Notes: generated by a model from the sequence alone, not told the origin. Numbered from the stretch's first letter, positions 17,807-30,641 are shown. The stretch is DNA of 49,772 nt from Phycisphaerales bacterium (GCA_014238205.1 JABABM010000017.1:1-49772), one strand, 5' to 3'. Program-made: numbers and translations.

Positions 17807-18993
17807 CAGAGTGCAACTGCGGCCTTCAGGTCATCAACCTTGTCAGTCTGTTCCCAGGAGAAGGTTCCTTCTCCTGCTTCACCGGGGGCACGGCCGAAGT
17901 GGCCATGGGCTGCGGTCGGGAGGTAGATGGGCCGCAGGAGATCGAGCGTCGTGATGATCCCCTTCGGAGTGAGATCGAAAACCTGCGAAACGGCACCAAT
18001 GATCGCGGATTCGTCGACGGTCGCAGTTCCCTGGCAGTCGACGTGTACCGAGGTTGGTTCCGGGACTCCGATGGCGTAGGACAACTGGACTTCACACTCT
18101 CCGGCAAGCCCGGCAGCGACGATGTTCTTGGCTATGTAGCGAGCCATGTATGCAGCCGAGCGGTCGACCTTCGATGGATCCTTTCCGGAAAAGGCGCCGC
18201 CGCCGTGACGGCCACGCCCGCCATATGTGTCGACGATGATCTTCCGTCCAGTCAGTCCACAGTCGCCAAGTGGTCCACCGACCTCGAACTTGCCTGTCGG
18301 GTTGACATGGACGGTGATGTCATCATCCCACCAGTCACCGAGGACTGGCTTGATGATGTGTTCGATGATTGCTTCATGGAGGGCGGACTGGTTCTCGTTC
18401 CATTCAGGCCCATGCTGCGTCGAAAGAACGACCGTATCGATCCGGGATGGCTTCCCATCCTTGTAGAGCACGGTGACTTGGCTCTTGGCATCTGGGCGGA
18501 GATGGGGGATCGTTCCAGCGTTGCGGACCTCCGCATGGCAGGCAACAAGCCGGTGGCTCAGGTCGATGGTCAGCGGCATCAATGCATCCGTTTCATTGCA
18601 GGCGTAGCCGAACATGAGCCCCTGGTCACCGGCGCCCTGCTGATCGTGGAGGCCGTCTCCTTCATTGACCCCTTGGGCGATGTCCGGAGACTGCTTGTCG
18701 AGCGAGACGAGGACGGCACAGCTGTCAGCATCGAATCCAATGTCGGAATCGGTGTAGCCGATGGCTCGGACCGTGTTTCGAACGATCTTCGGGATATCGA
18801 CATATCCATCACAGGTGACTTCCCCTGCAATCACGGCCATGCCGGTCGTGACCATTGTTTCACATGCGACACGGGAGGCAGGATCTTCCGCAAGCATCGC
18901 ATCAAGGATCGCGTCGGATATCTGGTCCGCCATCTTGTCTGGGTGGCCCATCGAGACAGATTCAGAGGTAAAAAGGTATTCGCTGGTGGACAT
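17806..18993 (-). CDS. metK: S-adenosylmethionine synthetase
   Basis: 395 residues, standard length. It opens [26 protein letters not shown], with the catalytic His17, and continues with [21 protein letters not shown], and the [25 protein letters not shown] phosphate/metal loop region. It forms SAM from methionine and ATP. It heads a two-gene unit with the methyltransferase rsmB, overlapping by one base. No good Shine-Dalgarno is seen before ATG 18993. An inverted repeat lies 35-60 nt upstream. Confidence 0.97.
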   Translation of the reverse strand: MSTSEYLFTSESVSMGHPDKMADQISDAILDAMLAEDPASRVACETMVTTGMAVIAGEVTCDGYVDIPKIVRNTVRAIGYTDSDIGFDADSCAVLVSLDKQSPDIAQGVNEGDGLHDQQGAGDQGLMFGYACNETDALMPLTIDLSHRLVACHAEVRNAGTIPHLRPDAKSQVTVLYKDGKPSRIDTVVLSTQHGPEWNENQSALHEAIIEHIIKPVLGDWWDDDITVHVNPTGKFEVGGPLGDCGLTGRKIIVDTYGGRGRHGGGAFSGKDPSKVDRSAAYMARYIAKNIVAAGLAGECEVQLSYAIGVPEPTSVHVDCQGTATVDESAIIGAVSQVFDLTPKGIITTLDLLRPIYLPTAAHGHFGRAPGEAGEGTFSWEQTDKVDDLKAAVAL

Positions 18994-19027
18994 GGTCGTG
19001 CTCGATCAAAGGACTGTTGGCTGGGTT

Positions 19028-19054
19028 CGTATCTAGGGTACAGATGTAGATACG
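19028..19054. promoter_or_regulatory. Inverted repeat between metK and the nuclease-family gene
   Basis: CGTATCTA (19028-19035) and TAGATACG (19047-19054) are perfect inverted copies separated by 11 nt. It lies in the 198-bp divergent gap, 35 nt upstream of metK. It may be an operator or a leader hairpin. I could not match it to any known SAM riboswitch class. Confidence 0.45.
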
Positions 19055-19191
19055 GCGGAAACGGGCATGGTAGTCGTCTCATCCGAGATCCTCAACACAA
19101 CTGCAATGCGAAAAAATTCCGCAAGGCACTTGCCTGCAGACCTTGGTGGGTGGAGGATGGTGGAGCGACACCATCAGGAAGGAAATGCGAC

Positions 19192-19638
19192 GTGGCGATT
19201 CACATGGAATTATCGAGACTGTTCATCCGTGAAATGACGGATATGCAGATCATCGAGTTGAAGGAACTCAAGGGTGAGCGGACGTTCCCCATCGTGATCG
19301 GTCTGCCCGAAGCCTTTGCCATCGAACGAGGTCTCAAGGGCCTCGAGGTGCCTCGCCCCCAGACGCACGATCTTCTCTCCTCCGTCATCGACCAACTCTC
19401 AGGGAAACTCAAGAGCATCCACATTCACGAGCTCTACGAGGGCACCTTCTATGCAATGCTCTGCATTGATCAGGATGGACGGGAAATCGAGATTGACTGC
19501 AGGCCCTCCGATGCCATTGCACTGAGTGTCAATGAACAGGTGCCGATCCTTGTAAGCGAACAGGTGATCGAGGCACTTGACAAGGAGGAGGCCGATTCTC
19601 CCGAGATCGATCCCGGCCCGACCTTCGACTGGGAATGA
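19192..19638 (+). CDS. Bifunctional nuclease family protein (DUF151/BFN domain)
   Basis: 148 residues from GTG 19192, chosen because AGGAAGGA sits 8 nt upstream; ATG 19204 would be 20 nt away. It matches the BFN/DUF151 fold: IIELKELKGERTFPIVIGLPEAFAIERGLKG, RPQTHDLLSSVIDQL, and the hallmark RPSDAIALSVNEQVPILVSEQV. Plant members have nuclease activity, and bacterial ones are of unclear function. Its stop overlaps the truD start, so both are in one operon, suggesting an RNA-related role. Confidence 0.87.
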   Translation: MAIHMELSRLFIREMTDMQIIELKELKGERTFPIVIGLPEAFAIERGLKGLEVPRPQTHDLLSSVIDQLSGKLKSIHIHELYEGTFYAMLCIDQDGREIEIDCRPSDAIALSVNEQVPILVSEQVIEALDKEEADSPEIDPGPTFDWE

Positions 19639-20810
19639 GTCCATCCAGCATGAATGTTCCTCAACCACTCGAGATGCTTTCGAGCATCCCAGGCTCCGCA
19701 TCTCCGGGTATCGGAGGAATCCTGCGCCAGCAAGTCGAGGACTTTCTTGTATACGAGTTGCCGATGTACGAACCCGAGGGAGAGGGGGAACATCTCTACC
19801 TGCGGCTTCGGAAGAACGGCATGCCGCACGATGACCTCCTGGGACTGGTTGCCAGGGCATGTGGTGTAACACGAAAGTCGATCGGATTTGCCGGCATGAA
19901 GGATGCCCGGGCGATCACGGAACAGACGATCTCGGTTCACCTGCCTGGGGGTGGAGAAGTGAGCTCGTTTGGAGATGACCGGGTCGAGCTGATCTGGTCT
20001 GATTGGCATCGCAACAAGCTCAAGCGGGGTCATCTTGCAGGAAATCGATTCATCATTCGAATACGTGACGTCGATCCACTGAAGGTGACCCAGGCGTGGT
20101 CAACGCTCCAGTCCTTTGCTCGCACCGGTATTCCAAATGCATTCGGGCCGCAGCGATTCGGACGGCGTGGCAACAACCATCTGCTGGGATTGCTTCTTTC
20201 AAAGGGGGACTTCGAAGGAGCTGCCGGAGTTCTCCTCGAAGAAGGGGCAAAGGGCAGGGTTGAATCGAACGTTCGTGCTGCAATCGAACAGGGCAAGGAT
20301 GCACGGAGTGCAATCGAGCTCGTTCCGGGGCATGTCCGGCGACTCTGGAATGATGCGATGCAGTCGGCGATCTTCAACGCCCTGTTGCATCACAGGCTTG
20401 GAGCGGACACATGGAATGTTCTTCTGCCCGATGACCTGGCCTATTCGCATCGCACACGTCGAACATTCATGGTGAAGCCGGAGGACCTTGCCGATCCATC
20501 GACAATGGAACGTGTCTCGAGTCACGAGCTTGTGCCAACAGGCCCGATGTGGGGTCGTTCCATGCGTACGCCGGGAGAAGCCGTGAAGTCACTCGAGGAA
20601 CGAGTTGCAAGCACGATTGATCCATCGTTGCCAGCAAGCCTTGAGGAGCAGGGGGCGGCGCCGGGTGCCCGGCGCCCACTCGTGTCCCCATTGGGTAATC
20701 CCCATGCGGAATCGGGAGTCGACGAACATGGTTCGTACATCCAGGTTTCGTTTGAACTGCCACCCGGGGCCTACGCCACGACGGTCATGCATGCCATCAT
20801 GGGATTCTGA
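19635..20810 (+). CDS. truD: tRNA pseudouridine(13) synthase TruD
   Basis: 391 residues. The N-terminal catalytic motif FAGMKDARAITEQ has the catalytic Asp90, equivalent to E. coli Asp80. NxFGPQRFGRRGNN (IPNAFGPQRFG near 165) is the second TruD signature, and the TRUD insertion domain lies between. The C-terminal SFELPPGAYATTVMHAIMGF matches the end of the family. It converts U13 of tRNA to pseudouridine. It is coupled to the upstream nuclease-family gene through ATGA. Confidence 0.95.
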   Translation: MSPSSMNVPQPLEMLSSIPGSASPGIGGILRQQVEDFLVYELPMYEPEGEGEHLYLRLRKNGMPHDDLLGLVARACGVTRKSIGFAGMKDARAITEQTISVHLPGGGEVSSFGDDRVELIWSDWHRNKLKRGHLAGNRFIIRIRDVDPLKVTQAWSTLQSFARTGIPNAFGPQRFGRRGNNHLLGLLLSKGDFEGAAGVLLEEGAKGRVESNVRAAIEQGKDARSAIELVPGHVRRLWNDAMQSAIFNALLHHRLGADTWNVLLPDDLAYSHRTRRTFMVKPEDLADPSTMERVSSHELVPTGPMWGRSMRTPGEAVKSLEERVASTIDPSLPASLEEQGAAPGARRPLVSPLGNPHAESGVDEHGSYIQVSFELPPGAYATTVMHAIMGF

Positions 20811-21278
20811 TCAACGGCTTCGTCTGGCCTGGAAGAACGTCGAGAGCAGTGATGCACATTCAGTCTCCAGGACTCCACCGATCGTCTCGACGCAGTGATT
20901 GAGGCGTTCATCCTCGGTAATCACGTAGAGGGAGGCGCATGCTCCAGCTTTCTCGTCCCATGCTCCGAAGACCAGGCGACCAAGCCGGGCATTGACAAGG
21001 GCCCCGGCGCACATCGGGCATGGCTCGAGTGTGACGGCCATCGAGCAGTCGGTCAGTCGCCACGAGGATCGATCCAGGCCAGCAGTACGGAGTGCGACGA
21101 TTTCAGCATGTCCTGTTGGATCTGAATCCTCTTCCCTGCGATTGCAACCTTCGGCGACGATCCCCTCGGCGTCATAGATGACTGCTCCCACCGGGATCTC
21201 ACCACGTTGAGCTGCCTCACCAGCCAATTCAATGGCTCGCTGCATCATCTCGATGTCTCGTGGTGTCGGGGTTGTCAT
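20811..21278 (-). CDS. tadA: tRNA-specific adenosine deaminase
   Basis: 155 residues. The zinc deaminase motifs are HAE (His57, Glu59) and PCPMC (Cys87, Cys90), with EIPVGAVI upstream. TadA deaminates A34 of tRNA-Arg(ACG) to inosine. A plain cytosine deaminase paralog is possible, but EPCPMCAGALVNARLGRLVFGA is the TadA pattern. It is coupled to tatC by an ATGA overlap and abuts truD tail to tail. Confidence 0.93.
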   Translation of the reverse strand: MTTPTPRDIEMMQRAIELAGEAAQRGEIPVGAVIYDAEGIVAEGCNRREEDSDPTGHAEIVALRTAGLDRSSWRLTDCSMAVTLEPCPMCAGALVNARLGRLVFGAWDEKAGACASLYVITEDERLNHCVETIGGVLETECASLLSTFFQARRSR

Positions 21279-22249
21279 GCGTCATCCGTGCCGGCCAGGC
21301 GTGAAGCCGGTACGACCTGCAGGAGGAGGATCCCAAACTCGTAGAGCAGGTAGAGGGGGATAAGCATGAGGAACATCGAGATGACGTCGGCTGGAGTCGT
21401 TACCGCGGCAAGGACGCCGCAGATCAGCAGTGCCCATCGTCGCTTGGCCTTGAGCATTGGAACATCGACGATGTTCATCCAACCCAGCAGGAGAATGGCC
21501 AATGGCATCTGGAATGCAACCGCAATGCCAAGGAGCAGGACCAGGACGAAGTTGACGTAGCTGGTCAGGCGGAAGACCTGCCAGATGGCACTGTTCCCTT
21601 CCATGGGAAGTTGAAGTATGCGGAGTAGTCCATCGCTCTCGGGAACCGCAACCTGGAGAAGTCCCTGTGGCATGAGAATCCACGCATCGCCTGCGGCAGC
21701 TGCTGATGGCAGTGCTTCGAGCAGGGGCAGTGATCCAAGCCCGGTTCCAGAGACGGTCCCCCCGGAGTTGAGAGTCATGGCAGACACCGGCAATGATCCG
21801 CCTATGGTCATGAGGACTTCCAACATCAGCGGAAGCATGAAGAAGTACATGAGGCAGATCCCCGCCGTGATGAGGATGGCACTGCCTGGCATCAGGAAAT
21901 ACACGTAGCGTCGTTCACGCGGGTAGAGGCCGGGTCCGATGAAGAGCCAGAGTTGCCAGAGCAGCCAGGGAAGACTGATGACGACAGCGGCAATGATCGA
22001 AACCTTGATCTTGAGAATGAGAAATTCCGGTGGGCTGAGCACCTGGAGTTGCCTGGGGAAGCCGTGGGATTCCTGGACGTTCTGCAGGGGAAGCAGGAGC
22101 CATTCCAGCAGTGCATCTCCGAAGATGAACATCAGGAATGCAATCGGGATTGGTGCGGCAAGCCCGAAAATGACACGTCGACGCAATTCCTCGAGGTGAT
22201 CCCCGAAGGACATGCGGAAGAGATCCGGATTGGGAGGCATGGTCGCCAT
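21275..22249 (-). CDS. tatC: Twin-arginine translocase subunit TatC with enlarged periplasmic loop
   Basis: 324 residues against about 250 in typical TatC. It starts with the family hallmark HLEELRRRVIF, whose conserved Glu helps bind the twin-arginine signal. Six membrane helices follow, and PADVISMFLMLIPLYLLYEFGI marks the last two. Between helix 3 (ending near 147) and helix 4 (starting near 232) lies a roughly 75-residue, Gly/Ser/Leu-rich insertion in the periplasmic P2 loop, normally about 15 residues. TatC forms the receptor core that exports folded proteins; the lipoprotein amidase at 26.7 kb has a Tat-like signal. It is followed by tadA. Confidence 0.93.
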   Translation of the reverse strand: MATMPPNPDLFRMSFGDHLEELRRRVIFGLAAPIPIAFLMFIFGDALLEWLLLPLQNVQESHGFPRQLQVLSPPEFLILKIKVSIIAAVVISLPWLLWQLWLFIGPGLYPRERRYVYFLMPGSAILITAGICLMYFFMLPLMLEVLMTIGGSLPVSAMTLNSGGTVSGTGLGSLPLLEALPSAAAAGDAWILMPQGLLQVAVPESDGLLRILQLPMEGNSAIWQVFRLTSYVNFVLVLLLGIAVAFQMPLAILLLGWMNIVDVPMLKAKRRWALLICGVLAAVTTPADVISMFLMLIPLYLLYEFGILLLQVVPASRLAGTDDA

Positions 22250-22287
22250 GGAGGTAGGTCTGCTTCTTGATCGAACAGGGTAGTAGA

Positions 22288-23204
22288 ATGAGAGCCTTCA
22301 TGACCAAGAGAAAGGACTACTACGACGTACTGGGTGTTCCTCGCACCGCATCAACGGATGAAATCCGGGGTGCCTGGCGAACGCTGGTTCGCCAATATCA
22401 CCCCGATGTCTCTGATGAGCCTGATGCGGAGGACCGCTTCAACGAGGTTCAGGAAGCGTATGACGTACTGTCCGATGATGAGAAAAGAGCCAGTTACGAT
22501 CGATTCGGACATTCCGGGGGAGGCGGCTGGAGCGGTGCAGGCGGTGCATCCGTCGATCCGAGTCGCTACGAGGATATTTTCTCCGAGGTCTTCGGAGCCG
22601 GCGGTGCAGGTTTCAGTGGATTCCGATCCGGGGCTGCTGCTCGACAAGGTCCACGAGCCGGCCAGCCTATCCGGATGGATCTTTCCGTGACATTCATGAC
22701 GGCGGCAAAAGGTGGAACGGAGCAGGTCCGGTTGCAGGATGGGACATCGTTCGAAGTGAAAATTCCTCCAGGCATCGATGATGGAGGGACACTGCGACTG
22801 AAGGGGCGTGGGCGACCGGGAATGGATGGAGGAGCAGCAGGGGACCTGCTGTTGCAGGTTCGTGTCGGAAACCACCCGGCGCTTCGTCGACTTGGTCGTG
22901 ACTTGTACATGGATGTTCCTGTGACGATCGCGGAAGCAGCTCTCGGTACGCGGGTCAGGGTGAACTTGCTGGATGGCTCCCTTGACCTGAAGGTTCCTCC
23001 GGGAACAGGCAGTGGGTGCAAGTTGCGTGTGCAGGATCACGGCATCGAAGATGCCGGTGGCCAACGCGGCGATTTCTTTGCCGTGATCAGGATCGCGGCA
23101 CCCGAGTCGATGTCGGATCATGCCCGCGAGCTTCTTTCGCAGCTCGAACAGGAGTTGCCAGATCCACGCAGTGATGCCCCCGGCGTCGAGAGCATCGACC
23201 CCTG

Positions 23205-23205
<1 letters not shown>
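22288..23205 (+). CDS. DnaJ-class chaperone, CbpA-like (no zinc finger)
   Basis: About 305 residues from ATG 22288, which has AGGG 7 nt upstream; ATG 22300 is the alternative. An N-terminal J domain ([12 protein letters not shown]... with HPD at 38-40) is followed by a Gly-rich linker and the C-terminal peptide-binding domains ([42 protein letters not shown]). It has no CxxCxGxG zinc repeats, as in CbpA. It stimulates DnaK ATPase and delivers unfolded clients. It is divergent from tatC, with its stop overlapping queC. Confidence 0.92.
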
Positions 23206-26702
<3,497 letters not shown>

Positions 26703-27437
26703 GTGAGCAGCCAAGAACACTTCGAACATGTCCCGGAAGATGTGTTCGAGCATGGAGCAGTTCCAGTCTTCTCCGCTACACGTCGAGCATTCATGCTCGG
26801 TTCGATGGCCTTTCTGGCAGGCTGTGCGACAACAGGCTCATCCGACGGTCTTCCTTCGATGATCTGGTCGGAACCGGTCTCTCCGCCGAAGCCGGTCTCT
26901 TCCTCGCAGTCCATTCCCAACAACCTGGACGTGATATCCAGGTCGACCTGGGCGCGTGGCATGCCGATTCCAGGAAACATGAATCGGATGACACCGGTTC
27001 AGCGCATCACCATCCACCATGATGGCATGAATGCATTCACGACCACATCACGGTCAAGTGCTGCTGCCCGCCTTGAACGGATTCGCCGAGGACACTTGGC
27101 GCGCAGGCCTCAGCCTTTCGGAGACATCGGCTATCACTATGCGATCGACCCTTCGGGTCGTGCATGGGAATGCAGGCCACTGTCATGGCAGGGTGCGCAC
27201 GTGAAGAACCAGAATCCCGGAAACCTGGGCATTCTTGTCATGGGCAACTACGACGACCAGTCATTGACGCTGGTACAGAAGCGGGCCGTGCTCCAGTTCA
27301 TCTCGGGTCGGATGCGGGCGTATGGCGTTCCAGCTTCCAGGTTGCATACCCACAAGGAACTTGCTCCAACGGCCTGCCCGGGGCGGAGCCTCCAGGCATT
27401 CATGGTGTCTGCTCGTTCCAATGGGCAATTCGGGTAG
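26703..27437 (+). CDS. Tat-signal lipoprotein N-acetylmuramoyl-L-alanine amidase (Amidase_2)
   Basis: 244 residues from GTG 26703, which has GGAG 6 nt upstream. A non-hydrophobic start of about 30 residues leads to SATRRAFMLGSMAFLAGCATTG, a twin-arginine-like motif (TRRAFM), hydrophobic stretch and lipobox LAGC, so it is probably exported folded and lipidated. The amidase_2/PGRP domain follows with zinc ligands in ITIHHDG and HTHKELAPTACPG, plus YHYAIDPSGRAWECRP. It would cleave the amide between muramic acid and the stem peptide, in cell-wall remodelling or recycling. It is a single gene divergent from gyrB. Confidence 0.88.
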   Translation: MSSQEHFEHVPEDVFEHGAVPVFSATRRAFMLGSMAFLAGCATTGSSDGLPSMIWSEPVSPPKPVSSSQSIPNNLDVISRSTWARGMPIPGNMNRMTPVQRITIHHDGMNAFTTTSRSSAAARLERIRRGHLARRPQPFGDIGYHYAIDPSGRAWECRPLSWQGAHVKNQNPGNLGILVMGNYDDQSLTLVQKRAVLQFISGRMRAYGVPASRLHTHKELAPTACPGRSLQAFMVSARSNGQFG

Positions 27438-27486
27438 AACCCGGGTCCAGATCCCATCGGCGTGCTAGGCTGTGGGCTGGTATGCC

Positions 27487-28176
27487 ATGACCTCTATCCG
27501 CGTCAATTTCAAGCATCGTTTCCCGGTCTTTCCGCTGCCAGGCGCCGTGCTCCTGCCGCATGCTGTGCAGCCGATGCATGTCACGGAGCCCAGGTACCGT
27601 TCGATGATCGACGCCGCCCTTGATGGTTCAGGCCAGATCGCCGTCGCGATGCATGAAAGCCAGGTTGATGAAGAGCAGCCTGTGACAGCCGTGCGTCCCG
27701 CGGTCTGCCTCGGGCAGGTTGCACACCATGAGTCGGTTCCCGGGGGATACGAGGTTCTCCTCCATGGGGTCTGCAGGGCAACCATCATGGAAGTCTTCGA
27801 TCCGACTGAAGAACGACCCTGGTGCGATGCGAAGCTTCGACCGCTGGAGACGCTCGACGAGGAACCTCCCTCGATGATCGATGTTCGTGATGAACTGCAT
27901 TCACTCCTGGTCAGCAACCACCTGAGTTCGATGAGACCGGTCGAGAGCATCATCCAGTGGTTTGAACGCGAGGATGTGAGTACGCACGCCTTGCTCGAAC
28001 TCATCGGGAGCACGCTTGTTCATGATGAGGAACTCCGGTACCAGTTGCTCGCCGAGCCGGCCATGGGGCGTCGATCCGATCTGATCAGGGTGGAACTGAT
28101 TCGCCTCGATACGATGCTCGGCAAGGCGGCAGCCCAGAAACGAGATGACCTGGAACGGGGCATGACCCCGAACTGA
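27487..28176 (+). CDS. LON substrate-binding-domain protein (Lon N-terminal-like)
   Basis: 229 residues. It opens FPVFPLPGAVLLPHAVQPMHVTEPRYRSMI, the signature of the LON (PUA-like) domain, and continues with the family's GYEVLLHGVCRATIMEV. It lacks the AAA ATPase and protease domains, so it is a stand-alone LON-domain protein of the type often seen in bacteria; its function is unknown, perhaps substrate recognition. ATG 27487 is preferred to an upstream GTG at 27472. It is followed 18 nt later by the uracil-DNA glycosylase. Confidence 0.85.
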   Translation: MTSIRVNFKHRFPVFPLPGAVLLPHAVQPMHVTEPRYRSMIDAALDGSGQIAVAMHESQVDEEQPVTAVRPAVCLGQVAHHESVPGGYEVLLHGVCRATIMEVFDPTEERPWCDAKLRPLETLDEEPPSMIDVRDELHSLLVSNHLSSMRPVESIIQWFEREDVSTHALLELIGSTLVHDEELRYQLLAEPAMGRRSDLIRVELIRLDTMLGKAAAQKRDDLERGMTPN

Positions 28177-28194
28177 CCTCCGCATGGTTCCAGC

Positions 28195-28932
28195 ATGAAA
28201 AAGTCATTGGCAACTCTTGAAGCAGACACCATCGCCTGCACCAAATGTCCTGTCCTGCGTGAGTATTGTGCAGGAGTCGGTCGTACTCGTCGTCGTGCCT
28301 ACGCGGATTGGGACTACTGGTCCCGTCCCGTACCTGGATTCGGCGATCCTCGAGCCGGGGTACTTCTTGTCGGGCTTGCTCCCGGGGCACATGGGGCGAA
28401 TCGAACAGGTCGCATGTTCACCGGTGATCGCTCGGGTGACTTCCTCTTCGCCGCCCTGCATCGTGCCGGATATGCCAGCCAGGCAGAATCCTCCTCGAAA
28501 GAAGATGGTTTGAGACTCGATGGAATCTGGATCGGTGCCGCCTGTCGTTGTGCACCACCATCGAACAAGCCGACTTCAGAGCAGTTGACCGCCTGTCGTC
28601 CCTGGCTTGCAGGGGAAGTGGAGTTGCTTCAGCCCCGCGTGATCCTGGCCCTGGGAGGCATTGCCTGGGCGGCCTGCCTCAGGAGCCTTGTTGATCTGGG
28701 CGAACCAGTTCCACGGCCTCGCCCGCGATTCGGCCATGGTGTCGAGTGCAGGATTGGTGAGCGTGTACTCCTTGGTTCCTACCATGTCAGCCAGTTGAAT
28801 ACCTTTACCGGTCGGCTGACTCCAGGCATGTTCGACGAGATTCTTCAGCGTGTTCGTGTGCTCTCGGAAGCGGGAGAAGACCTGCCCAGATCATCGAGTC
28901 TTCCAGGAAAGGCATCCGCATGCGGACGCTGA
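28195..28932 (+). CDS. Uracil-DNA glycosylase family 5 (UDGb)
   Basis: 245 residues. The active-site motif GLAPGAHGANRTGRMFTGDRSG is that of family 5 UDGb enzymes, with Ala/Gly replacing the Asp/Asn of family 1. The C-terminal motif is SYHVSQLNTFTGRLT. Cysteines CTKC and C..CRC are placed as the 4Fe-4S ligands of families 4 and 5. It removes uracil and related deaminated bases to start base excision repair. Its end overlaps the next gene by 13 bp. Confidence 0.9.
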   Translation: MKKSLATLEADTIACTKCPVLREYCAGVGRTRRRAYADWDYWSRPVPGFGDPRAGVLLVGLAPGAHGANRTGRMFTGDRSGDFLFAALHRAGYASQAESSSKEDGLRLDGIWIGAACRCAPPSNKPTSEQLTACRPWLAGEVELLQPRVILALGGIAWAACLRSLVDLGEPVPRPRPRFGHGVECRIGERVLLGSYHVSQLNTFTGRLTPGMFDEILQRVRVLSEAGEDLPRSSSLPGKASACGR

Positions 28933-30641
28933 TCATCGGGGCAACTGGAACGATCGGCCGCCGGGTTCTCCTGCACCGTCTTTCAAAGGGCGACTCCGTT
29001 ACGGTGATGACCCGGAATGCGGCTCGTACTCGCCGGCTCCTTGCGGCGATGGGGCATGTAGGTGTTCCGACCATCGAGGGAGATACATCAACGCCCGGCC
29101 CATGGCAGGCTGCAGTTGATGGGCAGGACATCGTCATCGTGCTCGGTGGTGCCGGGATTGCAGACAAGCGGTGGTCGAAGAGGCGTTTGAAACAGATTCG
29201 AACGAGCAGGGTCGACGGGGTCTACCAGGTTGTCCGTGCGATCGACATGGCGAAAGAACCACCGGCGGTATTGATCGTGGCCTCTGCTGTCGGGTACTAC
29301 GGTGATACCGGCCGAGTGCTTGATGACGAGTTCACCCCTGCAGGAAATGACACGCTGGCGGGCCTGTGCCTGGACTGGGAGAACCAGGCCATCCGTGCAG
29401 AACGACTCTGCCGCGTAATCCGCCTGCGAATGGGTGTCGTCCTCGATGCCAGTGGTGGAGCACTCCGGAAGATGCTCCCGGTGTTCAGAAAGGGCCTGGG
29501 GGGGCGGTTGGGCTCTGGTCGGCAGTACATGTCGTGGATTTCATGGCATGACGTGGTTGGGATCATCGACCATCTCATCGGGATCGACTCCGCCTCGGGA
29601 GCCTACAACCTCTCCTCGCCGACTTCGGTGACGAACAGGGAGTTCACGAAGACGCTTGCCGCGGTGCTTGGCCGCCCTGCGTTTCTTCCCGTTCCTGGTC
29701 CAGCACTGAGGCTCGTCGTGGGAAAGCTTGCCAGGTACCTGCTCATGGGGCAGCGAGCCTACCCGGCACGTGTACTCGAGTCTGGATACGAGTTCAGGCA
29801 TCCCGTGCTGGAGGGTGCTCTTGTCGCTGTGCTCAATTCAACGCCCGGGGAGGATTCGGAAGCGGATGTCCCCGGGCCCGCCGATTCCCCCGGCATCATC
29901 GTGGTCGACCTCGATGGATTCCAGGAAGCATCCGGCGATTTGAAGTCGGCGATGCGTCTGCTTGATCGAACAGGTTGTGAAATCATTCTTGCAATGAGCC
30001 GTGGTCTCAAGGAAGCAATCCAACTGCTGCATGACCTTGATTGTTCCTCGACGACGATCGCTGCCGATGGCGCGCTCATTCTCGGCAGGGGGGGAACATC
30101 CGTACACGCTTCCCGCCCACTTGGAGATGTTCTGCTGTACACGATCCTTGCAGCCCTGGGAGAGATCAACGAGGTCATCGAGGTTGAACTCGAACGACAG
30201 GATGGTCAGAACGCATCCTGGAGTTCCTCGGATCCACCACCGCCTGTTGAATCACTTTCCGGCATCTACCGTGTACATGTTGGTGGAAACAAGGCGGCAT
30301 GTGCCCAGTCGGAACATCTTGTTCGAGAACGATTCTGGAAACAGCGGCAGGTTGCATGCCAGCGAGGAGAAGATGGCAGGCTGGAAGTACTTGACCCGTT
30401 GGCCGATCGGGGAATTGCAATCCAGGAAATTGCTCGCCGGCTCCATGTGCCTCGTGAACGTGTTGCAGCGGTAGTCAAGGGTGATCGAAGTGCGGGCCTT
30501 GCCGAGTGGTGCGGCTTCTCGGTTGCCCTCAAGGGCGCTTCCGTTACCATTCAGGGCCTGGCTGATGCATCAACTCGTTCGTCGGGCACCGACGGCATCG
30601 TGGAAGCGATGGAACGATGGCTTCGGCCAAGACGCTCTTGA
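28920..30641 (+). CDS. TIGR01777-type NAD(P) epimerase fused to a degenerate Cof-type HAD domain
   Basis: 573 residues. Residues 1-305 are an SDR-like epimerase of the YfcH/SDR39U1 group: GATGTIGRRV (7-16), ASAVGYYGDTG with the active-site tyrosine, RLRMGVVLD, and SWISWHDVVGII. Residues 325-570 align by eye with Cof-type HAD phosphatases: VVDLDGF (D330/D332), SRGLKEA in place of TGRxxxA, AADGALI, EVLDPLADRGIAIQEIARRL, GDRSAGLAEWCGFSVAL and DGIVEAMERWL. The HAD motif IV should read GDxxND but reads GDRSAG, the motif III lysine position is altered, and DLDGT is DLDGF, so the C-terminal domain is probably catalytically dead. AGGAAAGG precedes the start. The substrate is unknown. Confidence 0.8.
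   Translation: MRTLIIGATGTIGRRVLLHRLSKGDSVTVMTRNAARTRRLLAAMGHVGVPTIEGDTSTPGPWQAAVDGQDIVIVLGGAGIADKRWSKRRLKQIRTSRVDGVYQVVRAIDMAKEPPAVLIVASAVGYYGDTGRVLDDEFTPAGNDTLAGLCLDWENQAIRAERLCRVIRLRMGVVLDASGGALRKMLPVFRKGLGGRLGSGRQYMSWISWHDVVGIIDHLIGIDSASGAYNLSSPTSVTNREFTKTLAAVLGRPAFLPVPGPALRLVVGKLARYLLMGQRAYPARVLESGYEFRHPVLEGALVAVLNSTPGEDSEADVPGPADSPGIIVVDLDGFQEASGDLKSAMRLLDRTGCEIILAMSRGLKEAIQLLHDLDCSSTTIAADGALILGRGGTSVHASRPLGDVLLYTILAALGEINEVIEVELERQDGQNASWSSSDPPPPVESLSGIYRVHVGGNKAACAQSEHLVRERFWKQRQVACQRGEDGRLEVLDPLADRGIAIQEIARRLHVPRERVAAVVKGDRSAGLAEWCGFSVALKGASVTIQGLADASTRSSGTDGIVEAMERWLRPRRS

Noticed and set aside
17644..19191. Long open frame opposite metK running into the nuclease-family gene
   Set aside because: metK on the other strand is unmistakable, and the real start of the downstream gene is GTG 19192 with its own ribosome binding site.
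18994..19191. SAM riboswitch upstream of metK
   Set aside because: Apart from one inverted repeat I could not find the conserved cores of SAM-I, SAM-II, SAM-III or SAH classes.
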